Assembly (NCBI RefSeq): GCF_901709675.1
Contig: NC_051093.1
Location: 5,539,053 to 5,603,052, forward strand
Length of the DNA: 64,000 bases
Direction: 5' to 3'
Origin: Syngnathus acus
Taxonomy: Eukaryota > Chordata > Actinopteri > Syngnathiformes > Syngnathidae
The notes under the pieces were generated by a model. The model saw only the letters and a list, made by a program, of their open reading frames with translations, made no database searches and had not been told where the DNA came from. Shown in pieces: positions 1-14,000 of the stretch (position 1 is its first letter; every line of letters begins with the position of its first letter). Both the position numbers and the translations under genes were made by a program.

Positions 1-2559
1 TCAAAACCAGATATGATTATGTACATACGGGATCAAGTTATACATCAAGTAAAGTGCGGGCTATTAAGGATGGAGGACACAAGCTAAAATATCATCCCAA
101 GCAGGGAAAGTTAGCCAATTTTATGCTCAGCTTGAACGCTCGGCAAGGTAGCGCTCTTCCTGTGACCTTCACGAGTCCTTGCCTGACAGCGCAAGCGTAG
201 CGTGGTGTCGCCGTTTTGGCGGCAGCTAGCGTGCGGCGGAGGACGGGTGCCCGGCTGGCTGTCTATCTGTCGCTTATCTCCATCATGCATACGCTCCTTA
301 AATCCTTCCATTGCTATCCCTTCTGCAGCCAAACAGCACATTTCATTTCCCTGAACAAAGTGATGTCATCCTGTCTGTCAGGCGAGGAATGATTGGCAAT
401 GAGCGGAAATCTTTGTTGACTTAACTCGTCAGTGATTATTCGAAAATGAATCCTGGCTCGGGTAATGTCTGACAATGCTTTTTGTTACTTCAAGGTTGGT
501 CTTTTTTTTTTTCTTCTCACATAAAAGTCCTCAAAGTCATTGAAATGCGGTAGTGAAAGTGAGAAAAGCACTCTTGGGGGAATCCTTGCTGAAACCAATA
601 GTTCCTGAAATATCTCAAACGCAAAGGTGGCAAATTGACTCACATTTTGGATGTATGGAGACAACCTTGGCCTTAAGACAGAGTCAACTCCTTTCAGATC
701 GTTGCAGAGGATAAAGAAGATATGACGGTGAGTACTGTTGTATTGCGTTGCTGCACCTTTTGTGTTCAAAGAATACCAAATCACCAAAACTAATTAAACG
801 TGTTGGATTGTACCACCGCCGAGATGCCAGTCATAACTATCCGTAATTCTAAAGGATTAAAGACCGATCAGAGATTGAAAGACGGGAGAAGATGGCGGAG
901 TCAATGTCAATTTTGCTGTTCCCCTTCCATCAGAGAGTTATTATTGATATGGTGGGTGAGTGATACGAATGTTCACTCCACAATCAATGCTCATTTTTCT
1001 TGCACATTGGCAGTATGGATGTCCGTGCACTTCAAAGAGAGAGCGTGTTCACTTCAGTGGAGCCGGCTAATTGGCCACACTGTCTGCCCCCGTCCTCTCG
1101 GAAGCGACTTTAAAAAGGCGGAGGGAGCAAACGCGTCGATGCCTTGCCCGCTTCCCTTTTTGCCAATAAGCACTCTGTTTTTTTTTTTTGCAGTTTCTTG
1201 TCATTACTCAAGCCTCAAATTAACCTTGGAATGCATCAAATGGGCTCGACAGCACGGAGGGACTGAGAGGCCTCTACTCGAGTCGATGATTTGAACGGAA
1301 AATCATTTGTTGACATGGCAATGGCAATACTGTAAATGACCACAATGTAGTTCTAGATAGCGTCAGGATGAAAACGCCACTAGTTTGACACGTCACACAG
1401 AAAATCATCCATTATCGTTAAAATCGGCAGGTTTGACAAGCTTTTCACATTTTTTTTTCCAGATTTTATTTTTAGGTCATTATTATAGACCCTAAAAAGA
1501 ATTTTCAGACATACTCCGATAATGACTCAGACATAAAATTCAGCCGCATGAGCATTCAATGATTTCCGACAACAAAACTCACCGCTTATTTATTTGATCT
1601 CGATTTTGCAAAAAAAAAATCAAAAACCCTATAATAGCAACACACACAAAAACAAGCATTTTTTTGGAAGCGGCTCAAAATTGCTATCCTGCAGGCTAGA
1701 CTGGGCCAGATGGCCGTTTGCAAAATGTAACTGGACACTGCTTACCTCCGTCGGCAGCATCCTTGCATCCCAACATCAACACCTGACCAACATCAGGCAG
1801 GAACACCTGGTAGTCCTCCCCAAACATCCCCTCCTCAAAAAAAAAAATCAATCTCCTATATCCGTACTGTTCACTGTTACTACCCGCCTGCAGAATGCCA
1901 GGACGGTTCTGCCGAGATGGGAAAGTAGCCTACATAGAACATTGAGCATATACAAAAGCGGGCCTCCTTTAATGGCATCGCTTGCTCTTTACTTGCATTC
2001 AACCTCTGGACGCAAGAGCTCCAGGCGGCAGATGCACTTCCACTTTCCGACATGTCGCTGTGTGAAAAGGTGCCAGTGATGAAAGGACTGGCCGAGCGTC
2101 ATAGTCTACAACGACGCTGTCCGCTATTTGTGAGAACAACACTGCACCTGATCACGCGTCCTTCATTCCAGCAAACAAGCGTTTTTCATGACATCAAGCT
2201 ACTTCTCTAATCTGTTCATCTAATAGCAAAGGGCCTGGGGATTGTGTACGCACAGGCAGCAAGCACACAAGTGTTTGATTATGCTAAGTCGAGCCCTCGG
2301 ATGAAGAGAGAAAGAGAGAGCGAGAGAAGCACGGCAGGCTGGAAAGAGGAGTGCTGAGACTAATTGACTGAAAATGTCCAAAGAAACACAGAGACACAAA
2401 AACTATAGTGGCCTATTTGAGTTTGGAGTGGAGGAATAATGATGGCAAAAGTCACCAGAGGAGGAGGAGGGTGCTGCTGCCTGATTGGTTAGCTGACAGC
2501 GCTAAAACACTCAACGCGCAGCAACTTAGAAAAAAGATTGAGATGAAATACGAAGATTT

Positions 2560-2880
2560 TTAATCCAAAACATTTTTTATGATTATATTGATGCTATTAT
2601 TTTTAAATAATTAAAAACATTAAAAATGTCAGACACATTTATATAATTTTGTATAATATATTTCAATATTGTGATTCATTTATGTTTTAAAAATATACTG
2701 TACATTTTTAATTTGGCTATATTATTAAATACGATGGATTGGGTTATAAATTAACTTGTTGAACAAAAATAAATACAATTTATTAATTAAAATGTACATG
2801 AGATTATTATTTATAATTTACCATTATTATTATTATTATTATCAAATGAATAACCAAAAACTATGAATCAACAAAATGGA
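2560..2880. repeat. AT-rich low-complexity block with (ATT)n
   Basis: About 320 bp is made almost only of A and T, with many short ATTA/TTTAAA words and a (TTA)n run at about 2,822-2,842. The flanks on both sides are of ordinary composition. No coding potential is visible. Confidence 0.8.
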
Positions 2881-5800
2881 GGGTAACACAAAGTGAACTT
2901 GCAAAGAAATTCCATTTCTTCCACACCCCGAAAAAATGTTACAGTGACGGTAAGTGAAAAACATCAAACATGACAGAAAATGCAGGCCTCGTGATGTTGC
3001 CTCACCGCCCGGCTGTCACAAGACATAAAGAATTTGATCGCCGATCGCCGCAGACGGCGATAACCACCGCGCTCGGCTCAAGACGGCTAAAATACGAGGC
3101 GGCGACTGTCAAATCTTCAACCAGATTACGCCTCCGCATCGCTAAGATAACATGCGGGCACACGCTTCCGAAGCTCGAGAGCATATGGAGGAGTTTCGTG
3201 CCGACTAAAGCCACACAAGCGGGTTGCGTCATTTGAGGATGGCGCCTGAATGATGCAGGTGCAAAGACACAAAGAAGCGGGAACATGTCAATCACGCTAA
3301 ACACTAGCCTGGATGCTCTCCATCCATCAATCCATCGCTTTTCCTAACCTGTACATTTATATTAACCCCACACAGGTGGATTTGATTACATGCGTCGACT
3401 CCAGTCGATCACATTTATCAAAAACCGGCCTTCATGAACTTCAGTCAGTTATATTTGATTAAACGTTGTCCTGGATGAATTCCGGTCAGTCACATTGACT
3501 TGCGGAAAGGAGCAAATGAGATTGGAGTGTCATGGCCTAAGGTATCAGCATTCATTTACAACAGAGTCAGCAGGTAGTGACCCCCGGACACCCGAGTGGT
3601 CCGCGGGGCGAGCTGGGCCGCGATGATATTAATTCAAGTTCAGGAGGTTAATTATGACTTTAATGCCGAGTCAGTCTGTGCTGTCACGGCAGAAATGATC
3701 CGTAATGTGATGCTCACCGGAAGCCAGACAACGCTGGAAGGATGTTCAGCAGGAGCACTTTGAAAAGGCAGAAAGTTAAAAAGAAAAGAATGATGTTCCC
3801 TTTGTTTAACGCGCCACGCCAAACAATTACATGTGATTAATCTGCACACTCGATCGCCTTCAGTGGTGCAAATGTCACCCGGCGACACGGATCGATAGGA
3901 GAAGGGGAGAGGAATCGCAAAGCCGAAGAGTTGGGCACATCAGTTCTCCAGGCGCTCACTCTGGCGGGCATCTCATTTGCATGCAACAACAAATCTTTTT
4001 TTTTTTTTTTAAAGGTAGCAGCTGTCATTGCCACACAAAAACAGTGCGTAAACACCAACAACACACAAAAACACATAATGCAGTTTAGAAGCAGACTCAA
4101 ATTGAACTCACATTTGTATGCTGTGCACATAAGAGCCCAGGGTGTAAACAAGCAACTACAAATGAATCGACAACTCTCGCTACCTTTCTTACTTTTATAA
4201 CCTTGGCTCATGTTCCGTGGAGATGCCAGAGCACTGAATCTGAAAGGTATTGCAGCAAAAATCAATGTTTGAATTTTTTTTGTCTCCACAGTACAGTGTT
4301 TTATGATGAACACAAAGGCCCGCTATGCTACTGTATTTTCATCATAGTTATGATTATTTAATCATTTTCGAGTCAATACTTGATGTAAAAAGTTTTTAAA
4401 ATCCCGACGCACGAGAGTAACGAGGGCGTGTTGACTTTTGTGTCCCCCATCGATTGTGCGACATCATAGAACGCGGCGAGCTGTGACACAGATCAGGACA
4501 GTCGATGGCGACTCGGCGAGCTGCGGCGCTCGTGTCAATTTGTGTTAGACTCGCCCGGGCCGGCAGCCACTTACATTTATTAGACGCTAAATAGTGATTA
4601 TGCGACGATGAGCGTCTAAGTGGTGGAGCGTAACGATTCATTGGGGATTTGCCAGCGTGAACTTGGTTGTGTCCCTAACTAAAAACAAATGGCTGGATGA
4701 GCCAAAGCAACAATGTTCAAAATATTTCATAACTGAACATCAAACACGAGGAAGCAAACAACAGTCGAGTCATTCGTTACGCGTCGAAAACTAAACTAGT
4801 ACGCCACTAAAAACACAAAAGGGAATGCAAAATGCTGTGAGTATTTGAAGTTGAGATTCAGGGTGGCAAGAAATAAAAATGAGCCACCGAGAGAAGCGAC
4901 AGGAGTCAAAAAGCCACCGACGACTCGAAAATGTATTCGGTGTCAAACGTTTATTTGAGATTTGAACCCCCAGAGGGCGGCTGGGCGTAATCGTGTTACA
5001 CCTCTCCACCGGTCCGCTTACTCTCCCGTATTTCCACACGACTCCTGTTTCCTAGTAACGGCAGAAGGGGAGCTAGCGCCTTAGCATGTGACACGTGTGT
5101 GACAAAGTTTAGTCAATCAAACAGCGCGTCCATCCTGATATTGCGTCAAGGAAAGCAAAACATCCAAACATGCGCTGATTGTAGCCTGCAACCAAATCAC
5201 CATCTTCGGGCGGCAGATTATTTTTCTCTCCGATGTGTCAGGCCTCTCTCCCGTTCCTGACAGACTTGCACCCCGCCCCCTCTTCCCCCGTCAGACCCAT
5301 CGCGGCCGTTTATCTCAGGCGGGCTACATGCAATGAGTGTTTGCAACGCCGTGAGGCAATTCCATAAACAAGCGCTGCCGCTAATGCAGCGATCCACTTG
5401 TCAGGGAGCATTAAACACACTGGATGCTATATTTCCATCTTCCATCCCGCCCGAGATATTATACGTCATTATCGGTACCAAGAAGAAGCTCAAAGAATTC
5501 TTTGGCTTTCGCCGGACGGTCGTTCCATTCTTTGTTCTAGCGAAAACATATCTCATGGAAGTCTCCTCGACCTCAGTACAGCCAAGCTTTTGTGCCATTA
5601 TGTTCTCTCCAAATGAACACGTCAGATATTGAGGAGGAGACAGATGGCGAATACAGACGCGGCAACAACGGACGGAATAACAAACACGATGTTCCGCTAT
5701 TGTCGTAGACACCCACTGGTTCGTCCGCGGGATCATGGCGGCCGCCCTCCTTTCAGCTCGGAGGAAGGCTGAAGGTGTGAACATGAAATTTGTTCATTGT

Positions 5801-8800
5801 TGGGCGCCGGCGCATGGATGCCTTTGCATAAAGCCACACAAGGGAAGGAACAAGAACCGGAAAAGGGAATATCAGCGTATTGTGACGACCTTCAAAGATC
5901 CTTGCAGCTTGGTTGTGATTACCTCCTGCCATTGAATAGAAGAGGTCGAGCTGAAGCGGCTGAGGAAAAGACCGGCGAATGATTAAATCGTATAGCCATG
6001 AAAGAATTGCAAGCCGCCGTGTATCTCAAATTACCTTTCCCTATTGAAATGAATGGAAATGCTATTAATCTGTTCCAGCCTCACTCAAAACAGATACAAG
6101 AAAATGCGAATTCTTTTACAGCCCTGAGAAAATCTCAGCGGAAGATAATATTTCTTCTTTTTTCATGCTCCTTGGCAATGTTTCAAAAAAATGTCAATGC
6201 CACACACAGGCGTGAGAGCCATGCTTTTGCCATTAACACATCGGACTGAGGAGATGAACGCGAGCCGGCTGATCGATGATGAGGCATCGAGCGCTGGATG
6301 AACTAAAAAGAGAACAGGTCGGTCTCAAGGGGGGCGAGGAAGAAGGATGTGACCTTTTCATAGTCACTGCCCTGATAGTTTGTGGCAGTTGGGTCGGGCG
6401 CGGCTGCCGACTTCGCATGCGATGTTGCGCCTGATCAACTGGAAGGCTGTGTTGAAAGTCCTAGACTGCTTCACCACTTTGCAAAAACGACATGGATTTT
6501 TTTTTTAGGTGTTAATAAGATGCCCGACTAGCAAAATATGGATTTTTGTTTCTTGTCTTTCCTTTGGCTAGATTTACTGTGCAGGTCGAAGTGCCTGATT
6601 TAAACTGCACTGAGTACCAATACATTCCTTGTTCATCTTCAACCCTACATTGGTTTTAATATTTTGGGATTTTAATATTTATCCACCTGCTCCCAACAAA
6701 TCAGCCAACAAACGTAACCTTACTAATCAAACCTGAACTGTGAGCAGGTTCTTGCAAAGCTTTGCTGCAGAGACTTAGCGTGAACTCACTCAAATATTGA
6801 TCTGGAGAACGGAAAGCACATAAAAAAAGAAACACAGTGCTGGTTTAAAAGCTAACAGGGATACAGAATGAAAATCTAAATTCTCTCTCTAGCCCAAAGG
6901 CAGTTGAGACAACGGGAAGGAAGATTTGTAAAGTGATTCTTCATCAGCGTCACTTTGGGGATTTCAGGTTACGGATGAATCGAGCGAGACAATCGAGAGA
7001 ACGAGGCGAGGTGGACCAGTGTAGAACCAGAATGCAATAAGTGAGAAGTTGGATCCAGTTGGAAACAGAAGGAGGCTAATCTGGGCCCCGAATCATCAGC
7101 GCCTGTTCCGCCTGTTTGATATTCCTGCCAGAGCATCTGGGGAATGAAAATCAGAGTTGATAAGAGGTAGAACGTAGGAGGGAACCATCGCAAGGGGGGT
7201 GGGTGGGTGGGCGACTATTAACACTTGTGCCAGCGCCTCGCTAACGTCGCAAGCTCATTTCCTCCAAAAGTGCCGCTTGGCTCATCGCTCTTTGTTCTCT
7301 TAGCGAGCGCTCACGATTCCCTTGCTCGGCGCAATTTTGGGCGGAAGCACAGAGACCAGGAAGTAGTTCTCGACCAGGTGAGGAAAACCAGCGTGACATA
7401 ACGTCAGAAGCGGAAGACCGCACAGTAACGGAGGGGGGGACGATATTACAAGAAAATGACAAGCTTTATTTTTAGATCACAATCTGGCAATCAATATTCT
7501 CAGTTTGCCATTTAAAAGACGGCGCTGCCATTTTGGCAGCCTAGCATGAGCTTGGTCTCTTCCGTCCATATATTGACCCGTAACCTCAGCATCACTAGAA
7601 ATCTGCCAAACGTCAACACGAAAGGTGTGTTAACTAATGCAACCGAGCTTTACAAATTCAGTCCGCATATGGTGGAGGTCAATTTGTCAAAGTCCATTAA
7701 AAAAAAATTTGAATTTCACGTCAAACCTGGTTTATAATGACTGTAATAAATAAGAAGAAATTGCTTTGACTTGACGCTTGATGCTTAATGACACATTCGC
7801 CGCTGACAACAAAAAGCTGCTAACAAACGGCCATAGTGATGACGCAACAGTAATGACAAGTGCTCTAATTATTGCATTATTTTTCTGTCATCACTCCGCG
7901 CATACAGAGGTGAAGAAAATGAATGGAGGATAAAAACTATTGAATGATTAACAAGCTTGAGACTACAGGCGCTGTATGTTCATTAGGCGTCTTGGACGTG
8001 TGTCAAAAAAAAAAAAAAGAAGCTACGGCGGGCATAAACCGAAATGTTACTCCACGAGCCAACCGAATATGTCTTATTCATGTGCGCATGACTATCAGAT
8101 TTCATCTCACAACGCTGCTCCCAAAAGGGTCAATTACTATCTGACATGCCCCGAAAACAAGAGAGCGACTGGCTGCCGACGCCTGCCGTGAAACATTGCA
8201 TCATCGCCAGCCAATCACAAGGCAGAGCTGGCGGTTTCTTTGTGCATTGAGAAGGAGCAGGTGCGCGACGGCCAATAAGCGAAAACACGCTGATGGCAGT
8301 CGACTTGTGATCATCAGTCTTGAAAATAAAGCTTTGCTGCTTATGCGCGCTGGATAAACATCGGAGCACACTTGGCCGAGGAAAAGAAGGAAAAGCAGAA
8401 GAGAAAAAAAAGTGGGATTTAAGAATGTCCTCAGGCAAAGTGAAGGGTAACTGATGAAGATGCAAACTGGTGCGCTTGCGAAACAGTGTTTGTAATTAAA
8501 AGTGCAATAAATGGGAGAATCGCTAGTAAATCCCAGTTTCGGTTGATTTGGCGGGATTGATTACATTGTTTGGACAACATAAAATAATAGTGCCGTTAAA
8601 AGCAGTACGTTTTCAAATTTAGGGGGACACTTTCAAGGCGGCGTTAATTGAATCACGCGTTTATTAGTGCGAAGGTATTGAATGTGACTGCAACAATATC
8701 CACACATGAATACAATTTTTCTTTCTTTTTTTTATAACCAAAAGTGTCACTGCGGGATGGGATAGAGAGATTTAAAAAGGCGATGAACATGAAGGTTAGC

Positions 8801-10925
8801 CAGATCAGTCATGTGTGGACAATAGCATCATCGTCGCCAGCGTGAGCCGTCGTTGGCTTTTAACGCTCCGCTCGGCTTTTCCGCTATTCCCTCGCTCGAG
8901 CCTGGTAGCGTGACGTATAATGGGCTTACTTCCGTCGGCCGTTCGAAACCCGGCTTGCTCCGGCGGCGCCTCGCGGAAGATTAGCCATGTTCAACTAATT
9001 GCGCTTAATTGCCACCAGTGGCGATGGTGCTTGAAAGTTGTGGATCGGGATTATCGTATTGTTTGACCCAGGGTGTCTTCAAAAATGGGTCAAATGTTGC
9101 TTGCTGTATGAGAATGTTCAGGCACAACATGACACGTTTTAGAACATTTAGGCTCTGAGCTGTTCCCAAATAAAGCGCAGAGGCGCCAAATCTGTTGTGA
9201 CAGACACAAGGCTTTAGCGTAATAAAGCATGAAATCAAATAAACTGCAGAGTGCAAAAGGTCTAAACACGCTTAAGTCGGCCGTCACCTGAACGTGACCC
9301 CGCTAAGCTCCCGAATGAGACAGAAGCAAAAATGTAGTATTTCCCTCGCTGAGGCGAAATAAAAGATTTTAGGGGCTGTTGAGCACTTACGAGCCTTCTA
9401 AATGATGACCTTATTCCGGCACGCCGCCACCGATGAGACCCTCGGCGTCTCCGCGCCGCTCGGCTCGTCCTAGCCTTTCTTGTTTTCACGTTCTTTTAAA
9501 CTTCCTTTCAGTCCGATCAGCTCCTCCCCTCCGGGCCCACTCAACTGTCCGCCTAAATGATGGTTGAGGATGAAGTCTTTGAATCCTCACGCAGTGTGCC
9601 AGTTGTTGTTCACTTTCACACACACCCCCACGCACCCCTCCGTGCTTTTCCCCCCTCTCTGTGTGTCCTTGAATGGACCCCAATGAAAGGAGAATGGCCG
9701 AGCAATCCTAATTTGGATCAGCACTAAATGGTTGAACCGCCGAGCGCGTGGCGCCCAATGAAAACGTCATAAATCCGCTTAATGGCCAATATGACTACAT
9801 CATGCGACAACTCTGTTCATGCACTGCCAAAAGTGTAAAGCGGAGCAACAAAAAAAACAAGGCTACCAGAACTGCCCACAAAAAGCGATCTTCAATTCTA
9901 CTACATCATCCAAATTTGTTGGAAACATCAGTACGGCACTAATATTAATCATTCTTTGCAGGGGATCAAAAATACATGACAGTGAGGTCATATTGTCTGT
10001 CTACATGTGTTGCTGCAGTTTGTTTAGTCCATTATTAAAAGGGTTATAGCAGCCCAAAATGGGTGCTAAATTATCATTAGCATATAGCAAAAGCCCAAAC
10101 TACATGATTGTTTTAACCGCATAAATTATTGTTCCATCCTTTTTGGCTTCATCTACTACAAACCGCAACCATTCGGACTATCGGCATCCTCATTAAGGCT
10201 CACTGCGACCTTCGATTTAATTTTGTCATTGGAACACCTACAGCGTGCCCCTGACTGAGAATAAAAAAAAAAGTACTGGATGATAGAAGGAATGAAGGTT
10301 GACCTGGACATTATAAAATAGCCTTCGCCTCTGGAGAAAAAGTCTCCTTAATCACACTATGACTCTTCGGCTTTGGCCGTCTTTCCTCTCACCACCTTAT
10401 AAAGAACCGCTCCCGTAAAGCTTTTTCTGGTCAAACACACCTGCACACACACAAGCACCACCTGCTTCCAACCACATTGTGCTCAACAACCCCCCCCCTT
10501 CCTCAACCCAAGCACCTCTAACCCAAGCTGAGCTTCACCCGCACCACCTGCATCCAGCATCGCTCTCCTCCGGCGCGGCCCTGCCCCCCATCTTAAACAG
10601 TGTGACAGTCAGCAGGTTGAATCGCACACCACGCACACACACATCAAATAAAAAGCAGAGGGTTTGACATGCCTTGGGATGGTGCATTGCCCATGCTGCG
10701 TCAAGGAGCACTGCAGCCGTGACAGTGATCGCGTTTCCCCTTTCCTTGTTGCCGCCTCCTTTTTTGCTCCACGTAAAGGTCGCGGCTTCACCTCGCGCCG
10801 GCCGGGATCCTGCTTCCAGTCGCTCCACTCCCGCTTCCTTCCCCTTTTGTCCCTTCGCCCTCGCTCGGACTCCCTTTCCCTTTGCCGAGATGGCCGCGGT
10901 CCAGCGGCGGCGCTCCCCGACAGCA

Positions 10926-11004
10926 GTGTGTGTGTGCGTGTGAATGTGTGTGCATGTGTGTGAATGTGTGTGTGCGTGCGTGTGTGTGTGTATGGGTGTG
11001 TGTA
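10926..11004 (+). repeat. Imperfect (GT)n microsatellite
   Basis: Alternating GT with a few interruptions (GCGT, GAATGT, GCATGT). A GA-rich run starts about 45 bp downstream. The open frames that cross it on either strand are low-complexity artefacts. Confidence 0.9.
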
Positions 11005-11049
11005 AGGGAGCGCCCGGGTGGGAGGTGGGGATAGGGTGGGGGGGGAAGT

Positions 11050-11096
11050 GAGTAAGAGAGAGAGAGCGCGAGAGAGCAAGAGAGAGAGGGAGGGGG
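11050..11096 (+). repeat. (GA)n purine-rich run
   Basis: Nearly pure purine GA/GAGC repeat ending in a run of G. It lies directly right of the imperfect GT microsatellite, with a G-rich linker (about 11,030-11,050) between them. Confidence 0.85.
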
Positions 11097-14000
11097 CGTG
11101 CTCTTCAGAATTCTTGGGAGAGGGTGCATGCCGGTGCACAGAGCCTCGGCACACAGCTTGCGAAAGGAAGCACAAATGTTGATAAATTCACACGTTCCTC
11201 TCTCACTGGCTCCCCTCCGCTTCCACATTAAACATTGTACTTTCTCTCTTAAAGACACAGGCGCCATGATATGAGGCGCCAATACATGACGAGCTCAAAG
11301 GCAGGGTGGGCAAAAATGAAGATGCTGACAGCGGGCAAAGGCGACACACCAAAATCTGGGTACAACACAGGGGATGGTTGCTTATAATATAAAGACGACA
11401 ACACCAAGTAATGAACGAGGCTGTGTCGGGGAACCGAGAGAGATGTGGCGCTGAATCGGCATGGCAACCAGTGGAGGTGCACGTTCGCAAGCAATCACTC
11501 GGTTATTATGATTCAATATAATCCAAGTGTGGCAAATGCTACATCAGCATTTTGAAACAAATAAAATGACACAAAGGCAATTCCACCGCCTTTGGAAGTA
11601 ATATCAAAGCCTTCCTGCATGAATGGTGAACACCAGGACGGTGGCATGTGGGTGTCAAGTTAAACAACCAACTCTCAGTTATTCATCACACCAGACGTGG
11701 GCGCTGACTCACTTCTCAATAAGCTGTACTTTGGCAAGAACTGAACAAAGTGACTTAAAGCTGTTTAATTACACTCCCAGTTGAAGCTGACTGTCAGACT
11801 AAAGCGAAAAAAAAAATTGCATTTGAAGAGTTTTGCCTCATGATAGAGTCTGTTTAGCTTGATGCTAATAACCCAAAACAGTTAGCATCGTTCGTCAGTT
11901 TGATTTCGGAAACAACAATGGATATTCGAACACAAACAGTGGAGCAGCACATGTTGACCGATAATACTGTGAGACTGCGCAAAGTCACTGAAATATGCTA
12001 CCTCAATGAGTTCTGTTTAAAAGGAACTGACGGAAATATTCCGCATCACATCAAGGCTGTACCTAAATATACATTTTTGCATTTTTTATTGTTGTAAAAA
12101 TGTATTTTATGAAACAGCAGGGGTTGTCTATAAGCTACAAGTGTCAACTGCTGTGAAACCGTTGGTAAATAACAATAAACAATAATAAATGCGCATCACC
12201 TATTTTGTTTGTTTGCCGCACACCGTTGAAGGTAATAACCGGCGACCGAGGAAGAGGAAAAAGTGAAATGTCAGAAGATGGAAAGATAGAAGCGGATGCG
12301 AGCCGATTCACGACCAGAACGGATGAATAATGGATGCTCACGCCGCGCATCAATTACACAACACATACCAGTTTGTCCAGCACGTCCAGCTGGTCCATAG
12401 GCACCTTCCATCCAGTCTGCAGGGACGCTCCTCCAAAAAGTAGGCCAAGCCAAAACATCCCTGCAATGATAGTTGTTGCATTAAATTGTTGCATTCACTG
12501 ACTTGTGTTTAACTTGAGATGTATCGAGCATAAATTAGCAGCAATAACCCTTAAGGGCGCAGCTAGCGAGCATTCCCGTGGGTCATGAGCAAACGCAGCC
12601 CGGCAATGAACATCTCTCTGCGATAAAACATGATTAACTTCATAATTAGGTGGCTAACAAGAACAAAATGTTGCTGTATTTCCAGCCTTTGGTTGCCTCA
12701 CTCCCCAGCTGAGGCGCTTTTTATCGGTCCATTTCATGGGATGTAAAGTAAGCAAACACCAAACACACGCAGCTTTATCTAGTGGCTCTGGTGAAAATGT
12801 ACTTTAGATTTTATTGCAAAGAATGTCAAATAAATAATAATCAGCCAGGCATGTACAGCGCTTTATTAAAAAAATTAGGCCTCGTGTGTACGGTAAATAA
12901 AAAGCGGGTCGCAATTGTTTCTGTGGGAGCTCACGGCAACGATACAGTATTGAAAGCAAAAATTGAAACCAATATTTAAACCATACAGATATGAAATAAA
13001 TTGAATAGAATACACAATCGTGATCAAACTCAAAGAATGCTCAACACTCACTGTCGCTCTTAAATGGTGCATATTGCATGCTGGCCGTTAAAAGTGCAAT
13101 TTTATTTCCCAGCATGCACTTTAGATAATATAACTGCCATGAAATTGCATGCTGCTTTATGCCTGTTTATTTTCTTCTCCTAGGCATGCGTGTGCGTTGT
13201 AGCAGTTTGAACCTCCCAGAGGAGATAAGGAGTCAAAGCAAGCGTTAACTGAGAGGGTGGGGGGAAAAAAAAAAAAAGAGGGTGAGAGGGTGTTTTAGTG
13301 ACAACTAACAAAACAGCATTTACTCCACGACGACAATACATTTCTGCCATGTCGCGAAACCAAAAAGGCCTCAGTCCACTGCCAATCACCTGCTAAGGCC
13401 TGTGTTGCCATGGCTACGTGAACGGCTGGAGAGGACTTGCCTTTATAATGCGTTATGGCCAATCGTGGACTCACTGACTCCGCACATCGTGTGAGCGTGT
13501 ATGTTAGTGTGTGTGCGTGCGTGTGTGTGGGTGTTAAGGACAAGGCACGGCGCTGAGCACCTTCTGTGCTTTTCTGCAAGCCAAACAAATGCAAGTCACC
13601 GTGCACGCTATCCAGCAACTCTTAACATTGACAGAAATGGCTGCTGTTTGATCTCAAGACATTTTGGGAATGTGCTGTGGAATGAATATTTGTGACATCT
13701 CACAGAAAGATCCCCACCCCGAAAGGTCACGCAAGGGAAGCAGAGTGTGACGCTGCATATCTTGTCGGATTAATTCGGATTCTCGTCGGTGGTCAAATTG
13801 ATCCGGAGTGATGTGTACTGTCCTACAATTGTCATGTTTGAGAGAGAGGCCTAGCACTGTACCTGCTGAAAAGGACCCTCAGCAGCACTCTGCCCGCCGC
13901 TCTCTTTTCGCACTGTGGCGCTCTATAAATACATAGGGTGGCGTTTCCAAGGTAACAACTCTTTGGAGGATTGGCCACCTGAAATACAGACAGAGCGAGA

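Noticed and set aside
3315-3350. CCATCCATC-rich start of a common fish repeat
   Set aside because: Only a short fragment, with too little to assign a family.
8935-8965. tRNA T-arm-like GTTCGAAACCC
   Set aside because: The flanking bases do not form the T-stem, and no acceptor or anticodon arms fit around it.
10609-11282. Minus-strand open frames of 188 and 164 codons
   Set aside because: They are translations of GT/GA repeats (His-Thr and Ser-Leu runs) without domains.
12361-12453. Collagen-like Gly-X-Y stretch (GAYGPAGRAGQTG) on minus
   Set aside because: Only four triplets, in an alternative frame of an exon-like segment, with no neighbouring collagen exons.
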